Source of the DNA: Verticillium longisporum
Taxonomy: Eukaryota > Ascomycota > Sordariomycetes > Glomerellales > Plectosphaerellaceae
Length of the DNA: 64,000 nt
Assembly: GCA_019188255.1 (NCBI GenBank)
Contig: JAETXT010000001.1
Span: 6,510,001-6,574,000, forward strand
Direction of reading: 5' to 3'
A program made the translations under genes and the position numbers. Shown piece by piece: positions 1-9,632 of this stretch (within the stretch, counting starts at the first letter, position 1; each line of letters starts with the position of its first letter). Below the pieces are notes generated by a model. The model made no database searches. It worked only from the letters and a program-made list of their open reading frames with translations, and was not told the DNA's origin.

Positions 1-880
1 CTGCCGCCCTCTTTCCTTCCAGAACAAGCCAGAGCCCCACTGACATGGTTCTCGGGAAGGCGCGGATTCATGGTTCTTCCCCTCCGGCTAGACGCGACCC
101 TTCTCCTGACCACGATACTTGGCTGAATTATCATCACCCAAGGTACCCAAGGTACCTAAGGTAGGTAGGTACCCAGGCAACAGTCCATCCAAGGCGTCGC
201 CATGGTCCGCATGTCCTCTGCTCCCTACCCTGCCCGACTCCCCGGCAATGCATGTCGAGTCAAGGCCCTACGAGAGCGTGCCCCACGACGCAGACACACA
301 CACCCCGGCGCGGCCTCTCCGTCGACCAGATCCGTCGTCATGTCCCCCGCGCTGAACCCCCTTCATTTCCTCCTCACGGCGTCCCGCATCAGGGATTACA
401 CGAATCATGATGAAATCGTTTCATTCTGCCCTAGACGCCCGTAACGCCTTGAATCATCATCCATCACCAATATTCAACACCAAAATTCAAAAACACCCCG
501 TAGTTCCGGCCCCAGCCCAAAGCAAGAAATGCAGCCTGCCCCCTGTGCCTTGGATCGCCCCATCGAGGCCTCCGCCCCATCGAGGCCTCGGCACCTGTGC
601 GCCGCGTAGCTGCCGCAGCGCCTCGAACTGCGACGACAGGTTGGTGGCGCAGAGGCCACCGTAGACTCTTGCCCGGATGGCGATGCCTCTCGGTTTGTCG
701 TCAGGTGTGTCGCCATGTCCTTAGGGAGAACACAAGGCCCTGGCCCCTCCAGCATGTCAACCTTGATGCGCATCCTGGCGTTTCCGTCTTCCTCCGTCGC
801 ATGACCCATCGTACAACGGCAACACCTCATATCGGCCACGTAGCCCCCTCATGTCCTCCTCCAGGGCCTCAGCCCAGGAC
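1..880. other. intergenic, no gene seen
   Basis: No supported gene is seen here. The stretch lies 3' of the kapC-type gene, which runs on the minus strand. Positions 141-172 hold a cluster of AGGTACC/CCTAAGG palindrome-like words that recur in other intergenic parts of the window. Open frames here have no recognisable domain and overlap one another on both strands. Confidence 0.6.
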
Positions 881-2281
881 TCAGAGCAGCTCATCGCTGC
901 CGCTGGCGACGCTGGCCTCAATGGCCGTCAGAATGGTGCGCTCAGCAAACACAGGCCCTTGGCCGTCGCACTTGGCATGGTTCTTCAGCCTCTCGCTGAC
1001 GTCGCCGACGTCGACGAGCCCGCGCTTGAACAGCTCGTGGGTGATAATGAGGTCCCACGTCGCCCCGGCGGCGAGCAGCCTCTCTCCGTCCTCGGCAATG
1101 GCCACGCGGTGGCTCGGCGTCTTGTTGTTGTGCTTGGCCAGCAGGTCCGAGTAAAAGTCGGTCGGGTTGTACTCGAGGGGCCCCGTCGTGCGGGGCTCGG
1201 GCGAGAGCGAGCCGTGGGGCAGGCCGTTGTTCAGGCTCGAGGTGGCGCGGAGGATCTCGTTCTCCGTGGCAATCTTCTGCATCTCGCGCTTGAGGCGCTC
1301 GTTCTCCGACGTCGTCTGCTGGGCCTCGGCCTCGAGGTTCGCCAGCTTGGCCTCGAGGTCCTTGACGTGGCGCTCCTTGCGTTCGCGGAACGCTCGTTGA
1401 CTGGGCCGGCTCGCGTTAGCAGGTTTTGCACGGACAGCCATGACATGAACAAGACACGAACAAGACACGAACAACCATGACACGAACAAGGCAAGCGGGG
1501 CAAGACTGGCAGGCAAAACAGGCAAGACAGGCAAGACAGGCAGGCAAGACAGGCGAGACAGGTAGGCAGGGCAGGACAGGGCAGGACGTACGCGGCGCGG
1601 TTCTGGGCCTTTCTGCGCGACTGGGCGGGCGTCATGTCATCGTCGTCCGAGTTGGAGCCGCCGCGGCGGTTGTGGTCGTCGAGGGCCTCCTGCTTCTGCG
1701 CAGCCGCGGCGGCGGCAGCGTCGGGGTGCGGCTGGATGGGCTGGGCGTGGACGCCATTGCCGGCGGCGGCCTGCGACGGCGGTTCCTGTCGGTGCTGCTG
1801 CTGCTGCTGCTGTCTCACGGTCGGGTTGTTCGGCGGCGTCGGGGGGCCCGGGAAGGGGACCTGGGCGGCGGGGTTGGCGGCGGCCTGGGCCTGCTGGTGG
1901 AGAAACTGTGCCTGGTAGTGGTCGAAGCTGCTGAAATGTGGCTGCTGTTGGTGCTGCTGGTGGTGCTGCTGGTGGTGCTGCTGCTGATGCTGGTGCTGAT
2001 GCTGGTCGGGTGGGAACTCTGGGTAGGCATCCTGCTCGGTCATGATTGTGTAAGTGCATGGAGGCAGGGCGCTAGAACAGCTGGGCACCAGTCAAGGAGA
2101 GGTGCCTGTCCCGACAGGGCAAGAAATAAAAAAAAAAAGCATCAGAGACATGACTGACAGGTGGGGATGTGGTGTTGAAGTCGTCCGAGGCGGCCGAGTT
2201 GGAATGTGACGGTGTCAAGGGCGGGATGCCGATGAAGGGATAGGACTGGGCGTTGGCGTAATACTGGTGGGAGAAGTCCAT
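881..2281 (-). CDS. kapC: kapC-type AP-1-like bZIP transcription factor
   Basis: Three coding exons are proposed: 2281-2159, 2031-1592 and 1400-881, giving 360 residues. Exon 1 begins with MDFSHQYYANAQ and a PPLTPSHS segment, resembling the N-terminus of Sordariomycete kapC proteins. Exon 2 holds a His/Gln-rich tract and polyGln and polyAla runs. The basic region (about residues 178-200) is split by intron 2 inside QNRAAQRAFRERKERH, which carries the fungal AP-1 signature N-x2-A-Q-x2-F-R. A leucine-zipper coiled coil follows. Donors are GTCAGT and GTACGT, and acceptors are GCAG and CCAG. Intron 2 (191 bp) is full of a GGCAAGACA-like tandem repeat. Family members are nuclear DNA-binding regulators linked to stress responses. 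The cysteine-rich redox domains of Yap1/Pap1 are not evident, with only one Cys near the C-terminus. The reading frame extends upstream of the chosen ATG, but that part is low-complexity and I left it out. Confidence 0.88.
1488..1590. repeat. GGCAAGACA-like tandem repeat inside kapC intron 2
   Basis: The stretch is a run of imperfect 8-10 bp units such as GGCAAGACAGGCAAGACAGG. It fills most of the second intron of the bZIP gene. The open frames through it are translations of the repeat and are not exons. Confidence 0.75.
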
Positions 2282-2940
2282 GCTGGGCGACGCCGAGAAA
2301 GGGGGGGGCTGGAGCGATTCGAGTCGATCGTGGGAGTCGTGGGCTCTGGTGACGTGTCGAAGCCAGGGCGGTGCAGTTGTGACCAGCAAAGTCGTCGTGC
2401 CGTTGAGTGAGCGTCGTGGGGTGTGTATGCTGGCGTCTTTGGTGTTTGGTGTTTGGACTGACGGGGAGTTTTGATCGAAGAAAGGGCCCAAGTGAATGGG
2501 GGAAATGGCGAAGGGGAGGGGGAGAGGAGAAGGGGGTGGGGGAGGGGAGGGGACAGAGGGTTCAAAGGCAGTGGTTGACGACTTGTGTGACTTGAGTCGA
2601 GGTCGAGGCGAGGCGAGCCGGAGAGGGTCTTCAGTCTTCAGCTGTACCGACGAGGGCACGGTACACCTACCTACCTTGGCCTGGAACTACGTAGGTACCT
2701 AGGGTACTACGACTACATGGACCTGGCAGGACCTGGTAGGGACCTGGCAGGGACCTGGACCTAGGCAGACAAGGCAGGGGAGTGCCGCCCATCAGCGCAG
2801 TGCCGGAGCAAGGACCGTCCACCAAGTAAAGTTTGCGTGCCCACCTACGCTCGACACGCAAGTGGTGACATTCGACGGCCTGCCTTGGTCGCCTCGTCCG
2901 CATGCAGGCAGAGGCCGGCAACCCGCAACGGTGGAGAGGA

Positions 2941-2972
2941 GCCAATGCGCCAATGCGCCAATGCGCCAATGC
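2941..2972. repeat. 8-bp tandem repeat, GCCAATGC x4
   Basis: Four perfect direct copies of GCCAATGC lie in the kapC upstream region. CCAAT is the core bound by the fungal HAP/CBC complex, so this could be a cluster of CCAAT boxes. That reading is inference from the sequence alone. Confidence 0.8.
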
Positions 2973-3265
2973 GCCAGTGGACCGATGAGCTGGGATCAAC
3001 AGACCTGTGCCTGGGCCTGGAAGCACGCCTGTGCCGCCGCCGCGTAAGGGTAAGGGTGAGGGTAAGGGTGTAAGGGGTGCAAGGGGTGCAAACTCACAGG
3101 GCCTCCAGAGTGCCGTACAGGAGGAGGACCTTGGGGTTGGGGAAAGGCTCGGCAGAGGGTCTGGTTGAGAGAGCCGATTTGGTGGACAGGAGACAAGGTA
3201 CATGGTAGGTACCTTGCGCAAGTACGGTGCTGGTGGGAGGCTGGTGGGACAATCAGGAGTGGGTA

Positions 3266-3324
3266 CGAATGCTGGACCGAATGCTGGACCGAATGCTGGA
3301 CGAATGCTGGACCGAATGCTGGAC
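3266..3324. repeat. 12-bp minisatellite, CGAATGCTGGAC x5
   Basis: There are five direct copies of CGAATGCTGGAC, the third lacking one base. They lie in gene-free DNA between kapC and the phosphotransferase gene. Confidence 0.85.
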
Positions 3325-4131
3325 CTGAATGGCCACCTCGTACCTACTGGGTACCTGCCTCTTGCCAACCGCACACATCGACTTCCTCCCGCCAGTGAAC
3401 CCTCTGGCCATTTCTTCTGGCCCCCTCTGGCCCCTCTGGCCCCCTCTGCCCCCTTCTGGCCCCTCTGGCCAGCCTTGCCTTGTGCGTCCTGGCAGCCTGC
3501 AGCCGGCCACACGCCATCTTGGCTCCGATCGTTGCCATATGAGCCGCCGTCGCATGCCTGCACCCGCGTCTCCTTTACCTCTGACAGCACACCAGCCCAC
3601 TAGCGCCCCCTCCATGACGAAGCCCCTTTCAGCCTGAGGGGAGACACAGCACTCATGAGCAGGGCGACGAGCCGAGGCAGGGCGGCCGAAGAACAAGACG
3701 AAATGATGCGAGTGTAGATTGATTAGGATGAACACGTATTATGTATGCAGCAGACGACAGACAAGAGGAAAAAAGAGTTAAAAAAAAAAAAAAAAAACCA
3801 ATCCCCCCTAGCAATGCGTAAATCATACCTCCCTGGTCGAAGCTTGGTCCTCTTCGTAAACTTTCTCCATGCGCCGGGACTCCCGACAAGTGTGTGCGTG
3901 TGCGTGTGCGTGCCTTGCTCGCACGCACCTGCGACGCAATGAGAAACCCTCCATTTTCTCTCTCTTGTGCGGCAAAGCCTCTTCTTTGGCAGGGGTGGTC
4001 TGTGAAGACGCGAGAGACGCCTACCAACCGACCCCGCCTGTATTCCTTCGCCAGCCTCTCCTCTACACCGTGACCCCGGCTGCGGCACCCCCGTCGCAAT
4101 CGCACGTCTCGCGCGCCGGCCTCTCGCCGGC

Positions 4132-5506
4132 CTAGTTCTGCTTCTCCGTCTTCTCGTCGACGCCCTCGACGTACGGGTGCTTGATGGTGAGGCACCAAAT
4201 GTCGAGGTAGTCGCAAATGGTGACAATGACGTCGACGACAAAGCTGCCGTAGACGCCGACGGCCATGCCGAGCATGAGGAACATGTACGAGACCTGGTAG
4301 ACGCCGTCGCCGAGGGCCGAGGGCCAGCCAAAGGGCAGGCCGCGGGCCAGCAGCTGGGGGCCCAGCGAGTCGAGGACGCCAAAGGCGACGGGGATGACGA
4401 GCACGTTCCAGTAGGGGAACGGCAGCTTGACGAGGTGCGCCGTGATCATCTGGCCGACCGAGTAGGCGTTGACGATGCCGGCGAAGACGGTAAAGGGCAC
4501 GAGGTGGTTGTGCAGGATGGTCGGGTGCAGGTAGAGGTACGAGCCGAGGAAGGCCCAGGCCGCGAAGAAGGGCCCCAGGCCGAGGAGGGCGCCGCGCGAG
4601 CGGTCGCCGCGCGCGCGCCGCGCCTGGATGACGTTGCGCGTCGACTCGAGCGTGTTGAGCACGAGCACGACGCCGCCCTGGGTGAGGTACCACTCGGTGA
4701 AGGACGCGTTGTAGATAAACTTGGGCACAAGAGGCAGCGCCGGCACGCCAAACGTCGGCAGCATGGGCTGCGACCAGAACGACGCGCCGCCCTTGTAGCC
4801 CGTGACCGTGTAGATGAAGACCATCATGAGCACGCCCTCGACGGGCCCGTTGACGACGCCGAGGGTGAGCTGCTTCGTGTGGTACTCGTCCCACGTCTGC
4901 ACGTAGAAGGTGAGGAGCGCTGTGGCAGCATCTTTTGTTAGCGACAGCCACATGAAACAAAGCATGCTGCGCCGAGCGAGCCGTGACGTACCGGCGGCGA
5001 GGACCGCGACAGTCCTCCAGCCCTGGCCGAGGTTCTGCGACCCAGCAAAGATGAGGGCGCCGAGCGACGTGTTGAGAGCATCGACGCCGTGGTCGAAGAG
5101 CTCGCCGAGAGGGCCGCTCTGTCTGGTGCGGCGCCTGGTGTGTCCATGTGTCAGTGGGTCTCCTCCTCGGGCCTATGCAGAGGAGGCGGCACACTTACGC
5201 CTGCGATCCGTCGACGGCATCAAACGTCTGGTACAGGAACAGGCCCGCAGCCCACGAGTAGTACACCCACGAAGGGCAGTCCTGGTCGAGCGTGGGGTTG
5301 TACCACAGCAGCGTCAGGATGTTGGCGATGATGAAGCTGAAGCCCGACAGCGTGATGAGGTTGGGCGCCATGCTCATGGGGAAGAGCTTGATGACAAAGT
5401 GGGTGTAAAAGGGCTTGAGGATGTACTTGGACGTCAACGACTGGTCGACCGACGCATACTTGTACTCCTTGAGGTTCGGCAGGAACTCCTGGCGAACGTA
5501 GACCAT
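4132..5506 (-). CDS. CPT1: CDP-alcohol phosphatidyltransferase (choline/ethanolamine phosphotransferase)
   Basis: Exons 5506-5199, 5134-4992 and 4919-4132 give 412 residues, close to the usual size of the family. The enzyme transfers phosphocholine or phosphoethanolamine from its CDP derivative to diacylglycerol, the last step of the Kennedy pathway, in ER/Golgi membranes. The catalytic signature D-G-x2-A-R-x8-G-x3-D-x3-D is complete: Asp99, Gly100, Ala103, Arg104, Gly113, Asp117 and Asp121. It is rebuilt only when intron 1 (64 bp, donor GTAAGT, acceptor CCAG) is removed. Many hydrophobic segments follow to the C-terminus. The start MVYVRQEFLPNLKEYK fits the family, and upstream in-frame residues look non-coding. 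Choline versus ethanolamine preference cannot be read from the sequence. The gene is intact. Confidence 0.93.
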
Positions 5507-6621
5507 CTTGTCGGCTTGGCTGCCCGGGGCAGACTGATGGATGCGGTTCTGAGTTCTCGACAGCTGTAAGGGGGGGGTGTTCGAGGTGCGCGACCTGGCG
5601 AGACAGTCTGCAGCGAGACAAGACATTAGCAGAGAAAAGAAACAAGAGGGTTGAATGCGAGAGCTTCGGGGCCATACTCACGACTTGTTGGCAGACGCAG
5701 TTTGCAGCGTGGGCTGGACCGAGGGGGGAGAGGTTGGGTTGGTTGACGAGAGAGGTGGTGGTGGTGGGCTCCTTTTGACATGTGTATGTTGGCGTGTCCT
5801 GTCGCGCGTGCATTTTTCTTGGACAAGGCCCTGGGGCAGGGGCACCCAGCGGAAGCCGCAGCCACTGACAGTCGACGTCATGTCCCGGTCCGGGCTTGGC
5901 GTCACCCCACACAACCCTCTTGTCGTACTTGTTCGAGAACGTCAACAGGCCACAGCATGGGGCATGGGACACTGGGATTGGGATTGGGATTGGGATTGGG
6001 ATTGGGACTGGGACTGGGACTGGGACTGGGACTGGGACTGGGACTGGGACTGGGACTGGGACTGGGACTGGGACTGGGACTGGGACTGGGACTGGGACTG
6101 GGACTGGGACTGGGACTGGGACTGGGACTGGGACTGGGACTGGGACTGGGACTGGGACTGGGACTGGGACTGGGACACTGGGACTGGGACACTGGGACTG
6201 GGACTGGGACTGGGACTGGGACTGGGACTGGGACTGGGACTGGGACTGGGACTGGGACTGGGACTGGGACACTGGGACTGGGACACTGGGACTGGGACTG
6301 GGACTGGACACTGGGACACCACCGTGGAGCCAAGACTCTCGGTCACGGTGACGCATCACAAGATCGAAACGAGACGGACAACGGCTTCCCTGCGCGAAAA
6401 GACGCTCATGACAGCTTCATTCTTCACTCCAACCCAACCACCTCCATCACGACGCTTTTCCCAGACCACCCTTTTGATACCGAGGGTCAACCTGCTTCTG
6501 GTACGCATCGCCGCCACCTGGATTCGTCTGGCTCCCTCTTCGACGCCCTGCAGCGCGCGATCCCCTACACGCCCACGCTCTCCTGCACGCCCACGCTCTC
6601 CTACACGCCAGCCGAAGCCCC
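5507..6621. other. intergenic, promoter side of the phosphotransferase gene
   Basis: This spacer separates the phosphotransferase start from the SEC21 stop, both on the minus strand. It contains the GGGACT satellite, described separately, and no supported gene. The long open frames on both strands across 5220-6350 are translations of the hexamer repeat. Confidence 0.7.
5966..6317 (+). repeat. GGGACT/GGGATT hexamer satellite, about 57 units
   Basis: The stretch begins with a few GGGATT units and continues as long uninterrupted GGGACT arrays. Three-base additions (GGGACACT) break the periodicity near 6175-6195 and 6265-6290. On the plus strand every unit gives a G3 run with 3-nt spacing, the spacing of telomeric G-quadruplex DNA. 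All six reading frames are open because the unit lacks stops. It lies between the SEC21 stop and the phosphotransferase start. Confidence 0.97.
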
Positions 6622-9600
6622 TCATGCGACAGAGGCAATCACCAGCGCCGCCACGCCCTCCTCCTCGCTGCGCACCGTAATCTTCGTCGTCACACCAGAC
6701 TTGGACGAGTACGCCATCCTCACGTTCGCCACCACCTTGCCGCCCGCAATCGTCTTGCCAAACAGCTTCAGCGTGTGCGTCGTCTGGTTGACCGGCACGT
6801 CCGTGCCGTCCAGTGGCTGTAGAGACAGCGTCTTGGCCAGCTGCTCCGTCGCGTCTGCAGTCTGTCAGCATCTTGTCCATCGTCACACGCCGTCGAGGCG
6901 CCAGCAACATACCCGCGATGCTCTTCATGCCGCTCAGTTGCAGCGTCTCCTCGGCCTCCTCGCCCGCCGCGCCCACCTGCTCCCAGATGTGGTTGAAGTT
7001 GCCGGCAAAGGCGGGCACGACGTAGTCGCTGCCCGCGAGGTCAAATTCCGACACCTCGTACTCGTCATCGTAGCCCGTCTCCTCCGGCTCGTTCGTCGTC
7101 GGGTCAATCTCCTTGCTCGTGAACTTGAGAATGTTGGAGAAGCTGCTGACGGGCAGCGAGCCCTCGCCGTTGACCTTCTGGAAGGCCACGTACACCTTGC
7201 CCGGCTCGTCCGTGGCGAGGCTCTCGGCCTGGATGATGAACACCTCCTCGAGCTCCTCCTCCTCGGCCGGCGTCGCCACGACCGACACGTTCTCGAGCAC
7301 CGTCGCCGGCAGCGTGTTCTTGACCTCGTACTGCAGGACAATGTGCTCCTTGAAAATGTGCTTGACCACCGTGACGACGTACTCCGTCTCGGCCTCGGTG
7401 AGCTCAATGACAGGCGATGACTTGAGCACGCTGCCAAACTCCTTCATCTCGGGGATCTCCATGAGCTCCTGCGCGTACCGCTGCGCGGCCGCCGAGGCAG
7501 ACGCAGCCGCCTCGGCGCCCGATGCCGCGCTCTTGGTGGGGCCGACCTTGGGGGGCTTGGGCGAGGGGCCGTCGCCGTGAGCTTCTTGGTCCTGTCCTCG
7601 GCGTCGGCCTGCTCCCTGGTGACGACGGGAATCTTCGAAATGTCGAAGGGGTCGTCAAAGGTCGACCTGTCGTCGGACGTGACGTACATGACGAGCTGGT
7701 GCTCAAAGTACGGCAGGGAGAACATGCTGTCTGTGACTTGTTAGTCTGTGGTTCCACCTCGTTACCAGCGTCTGGCTTACCGTTCTTGACAAACTGCGTC
7801 GCGAGCTCGTCGTCCTCGTGCATGAGACTGAGGTTGAGAGCAGCACGATCTCTGACTTCGTCGTCCACATCGTCCAGACACCTCGTGAGCAGCACGTCGA
7901 CGCTGCGCTTGACCTCGGGGTCCTTCTGTCCGACGCCAAACTTGGCGAGGGCCGTGACGGCGGCGGCGCGCACAATGGCGTTCTCGAGAACGACACGGTT
8001 GTAGATGTAGCGAATGTACTTTGTCGGTTGGGACGTCTTGGGACCTTCGAGACCGAGCAGGTGCAGGATGCGGACGGCCAGCTTGGTGAACTCGCAGTCC
8101 TCGATGAATTCGCAGAGGTGGGCCAGCGCATCCTCCTTGATTCCGGCACAAACTTGATGAGGTCAAACATGCTCTCGACGACGGCGCGCTTGAACTCGTA
8201 GCCGCCCTCGTCGCGAAGAATGCCGCTGAGGAAGGCAAGCATGCCGGCCTGTTTGCTGGGGAACTTGAGGCAGAGCGTACGGATGGCCTCGACAATGGTG
8301 ATCTTGAACTCGTCCGTAATCTCCGACATGAAGCTCGAGATGTGCTTCATGAGGCGATCCACGCTGGCCTCGTTTCCAGTCTTGAGCAGGGTCGTGATCG
8401 CAAAGGTGGCGATCGAGCGGTTGCTGTTGGAGATGAGCAGCTCAATGTCGGGGTTGCACACGTTGACAGCGTTGGGCTTGAACGAGGCAAAGTTGTGGAG
8501 GATGCGGAGCGCGGCGAACTTGGTGACGGCGCGGGGCGAGGTGAGGAACAGCTGGAGGACGTGGACGGCCTGGGAGACCTCGGCGTCGGTCACATCCCGC
8601 ATGTCGCAGATGGCCTTGGCGGCCTCGAAGTTGACCATCTCACTCTTGTGGCGCAGCCATCCGTCGAGGAGCTGCATCATGGGCTTGCGCAGAGACGCGT
8701 CCTCTTCAGCCAGCTGGGCAGCAAGACGGACCAGGAGGACAATGGCGGCCGAGCTCTTGACAGCGCCGGCGGCACCAAACTGCTGCACCATCTTGACGAG
8801 GGCCATGCGGTCGTGCATGCGCATCTGGTACAGGAGACCGATGGCATGGTATTGCGGCATGGTCGAGTTGTTGACGGGGAGCTGGTTATGGGAGGAGGAG
8901 AAGCCGAGGGAGAAGCCGCTGGACGACTTGGTCGTGGCAGCGGCCTCTTGCGTCTCGCTCTGCCAGCGGCGGACGACGTCCTTGGCGATCGGGAGGAGGT
9001 GATAGGAGGAAACGAGAGCGGCGGAGGCTACGGAGGGGTTCTTGTCGACAATGGCCGTCTTCATGACACGCTCGATGGACTGGACGGTCGTAGCCTGGGA
9101 AAGCACACGTTAGCTGGGAGCTCCCCACCGGCGCTCAACGTAGGGGCGGTTGCATCGAGTTCGTACATCGATGATGCGGCACAGAGCACGGATGGCGTTG
9201 GGGCGGAAAATGGCCTCGGTGCTGCCTCCGGTGTCCTTCATAATGGTGCTCGTCACCATGATAATGTCCTCGGCCGAGTTCGCCAGCTCCTTGATGACAA
9301 GGTGGACCATCTGTCGCAAGCTAGCATCTTTGTTCTGGAAGAGCTTCGAAATGCCAAAGAAGAGGGTCGTGGCTTCATTCGTCGGGAACTTCTCCCCGTG
9401 TAGAGGAGGAGGGCAATCTTGGTGAGAAGGATTCGGCATCGTCGCGGCTGGATGGGGGAGCTGTTGAACAGTCGTGCTAAAGGCGGTATCAGCCAGACTG
9501 GCCCAGCTAGGGGCCCCAGGAGGAGGGGGACGAGGGGATGCCAATTGCGCGCTCACCTTCCTGGAAAACCTGGGTCCTGTCGACCTTGACCAGCCCAAGT

Positions 9601-9632
9601 TCGGCGTCTTCGTCCTTCTTGCCGTAGCTCAT
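6622..9632 (-). CDS. SEC21: coatomer gamma subunit (gamma-COP), three apparent base losses
   Basis: Exons are 9632-9557, 9476-9167, 9094-7781, 7730-6913 and 6854-6622. The protein starts [20 protein letters not shown] and carries the adaptin/HEAT N-terminal domain (for example [19 protein letters not shown]), a linker, and a gamma-appendage domain ending LVIASVA. Gamma-COP is a core subunit of COPI coats for Golgi-to-ER transport and is essential in yeast. The frame slips by one base at 9394-9397 (a run of four C on the plus strand), near 8138-8144 and near 7565-7571. Spliced length is 2,751 nt. Adding three bases gives 2,754 nt, or 917 residues, the expected size. All splice sites are GT-AG. 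I read the breaks as sequencing errors, not decay, because coding on both sides is well conserved. Confidence 0.92.

Larger units (their letters stand above)
2282..4131. other. intergenic with several short tandem repeats
   Basis: This is about 1.85 kb between the kapC start and the 3' end of the phosphotransferase gene. No gene is supported. It holds a GCCAATGC repeat (2941-2972), a GTAAGG-rich run (3042-3070), a 12-bp repeat (3266-3324), a CCCCTCTGG-rich run (about 3414-3472) and AGGTACC-type palindrome clusters (about 2660-2710 and 3196-3216). Poly-A lies at 3780-3797. Confidence 0.6.

Noticed and set aside
2667..3590. 307-codon minus-strand frame upstream of kapC
   Set aside because: Composition is low in complexity and driven by tandem repeats, with no domain and no codon bias like the real genes.
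4177..4941. 254-codon plus-strand frame opposite the phosphotransferase gene
   Set aside because: It is the antisense shadow of a GC-rich exon, and the catalytic motif is on the other strand.
5220..6359. Long open frames on both strands across the hexamer array
   Set aside because: They are translations of GGGACT units, which have no stop in any frame.
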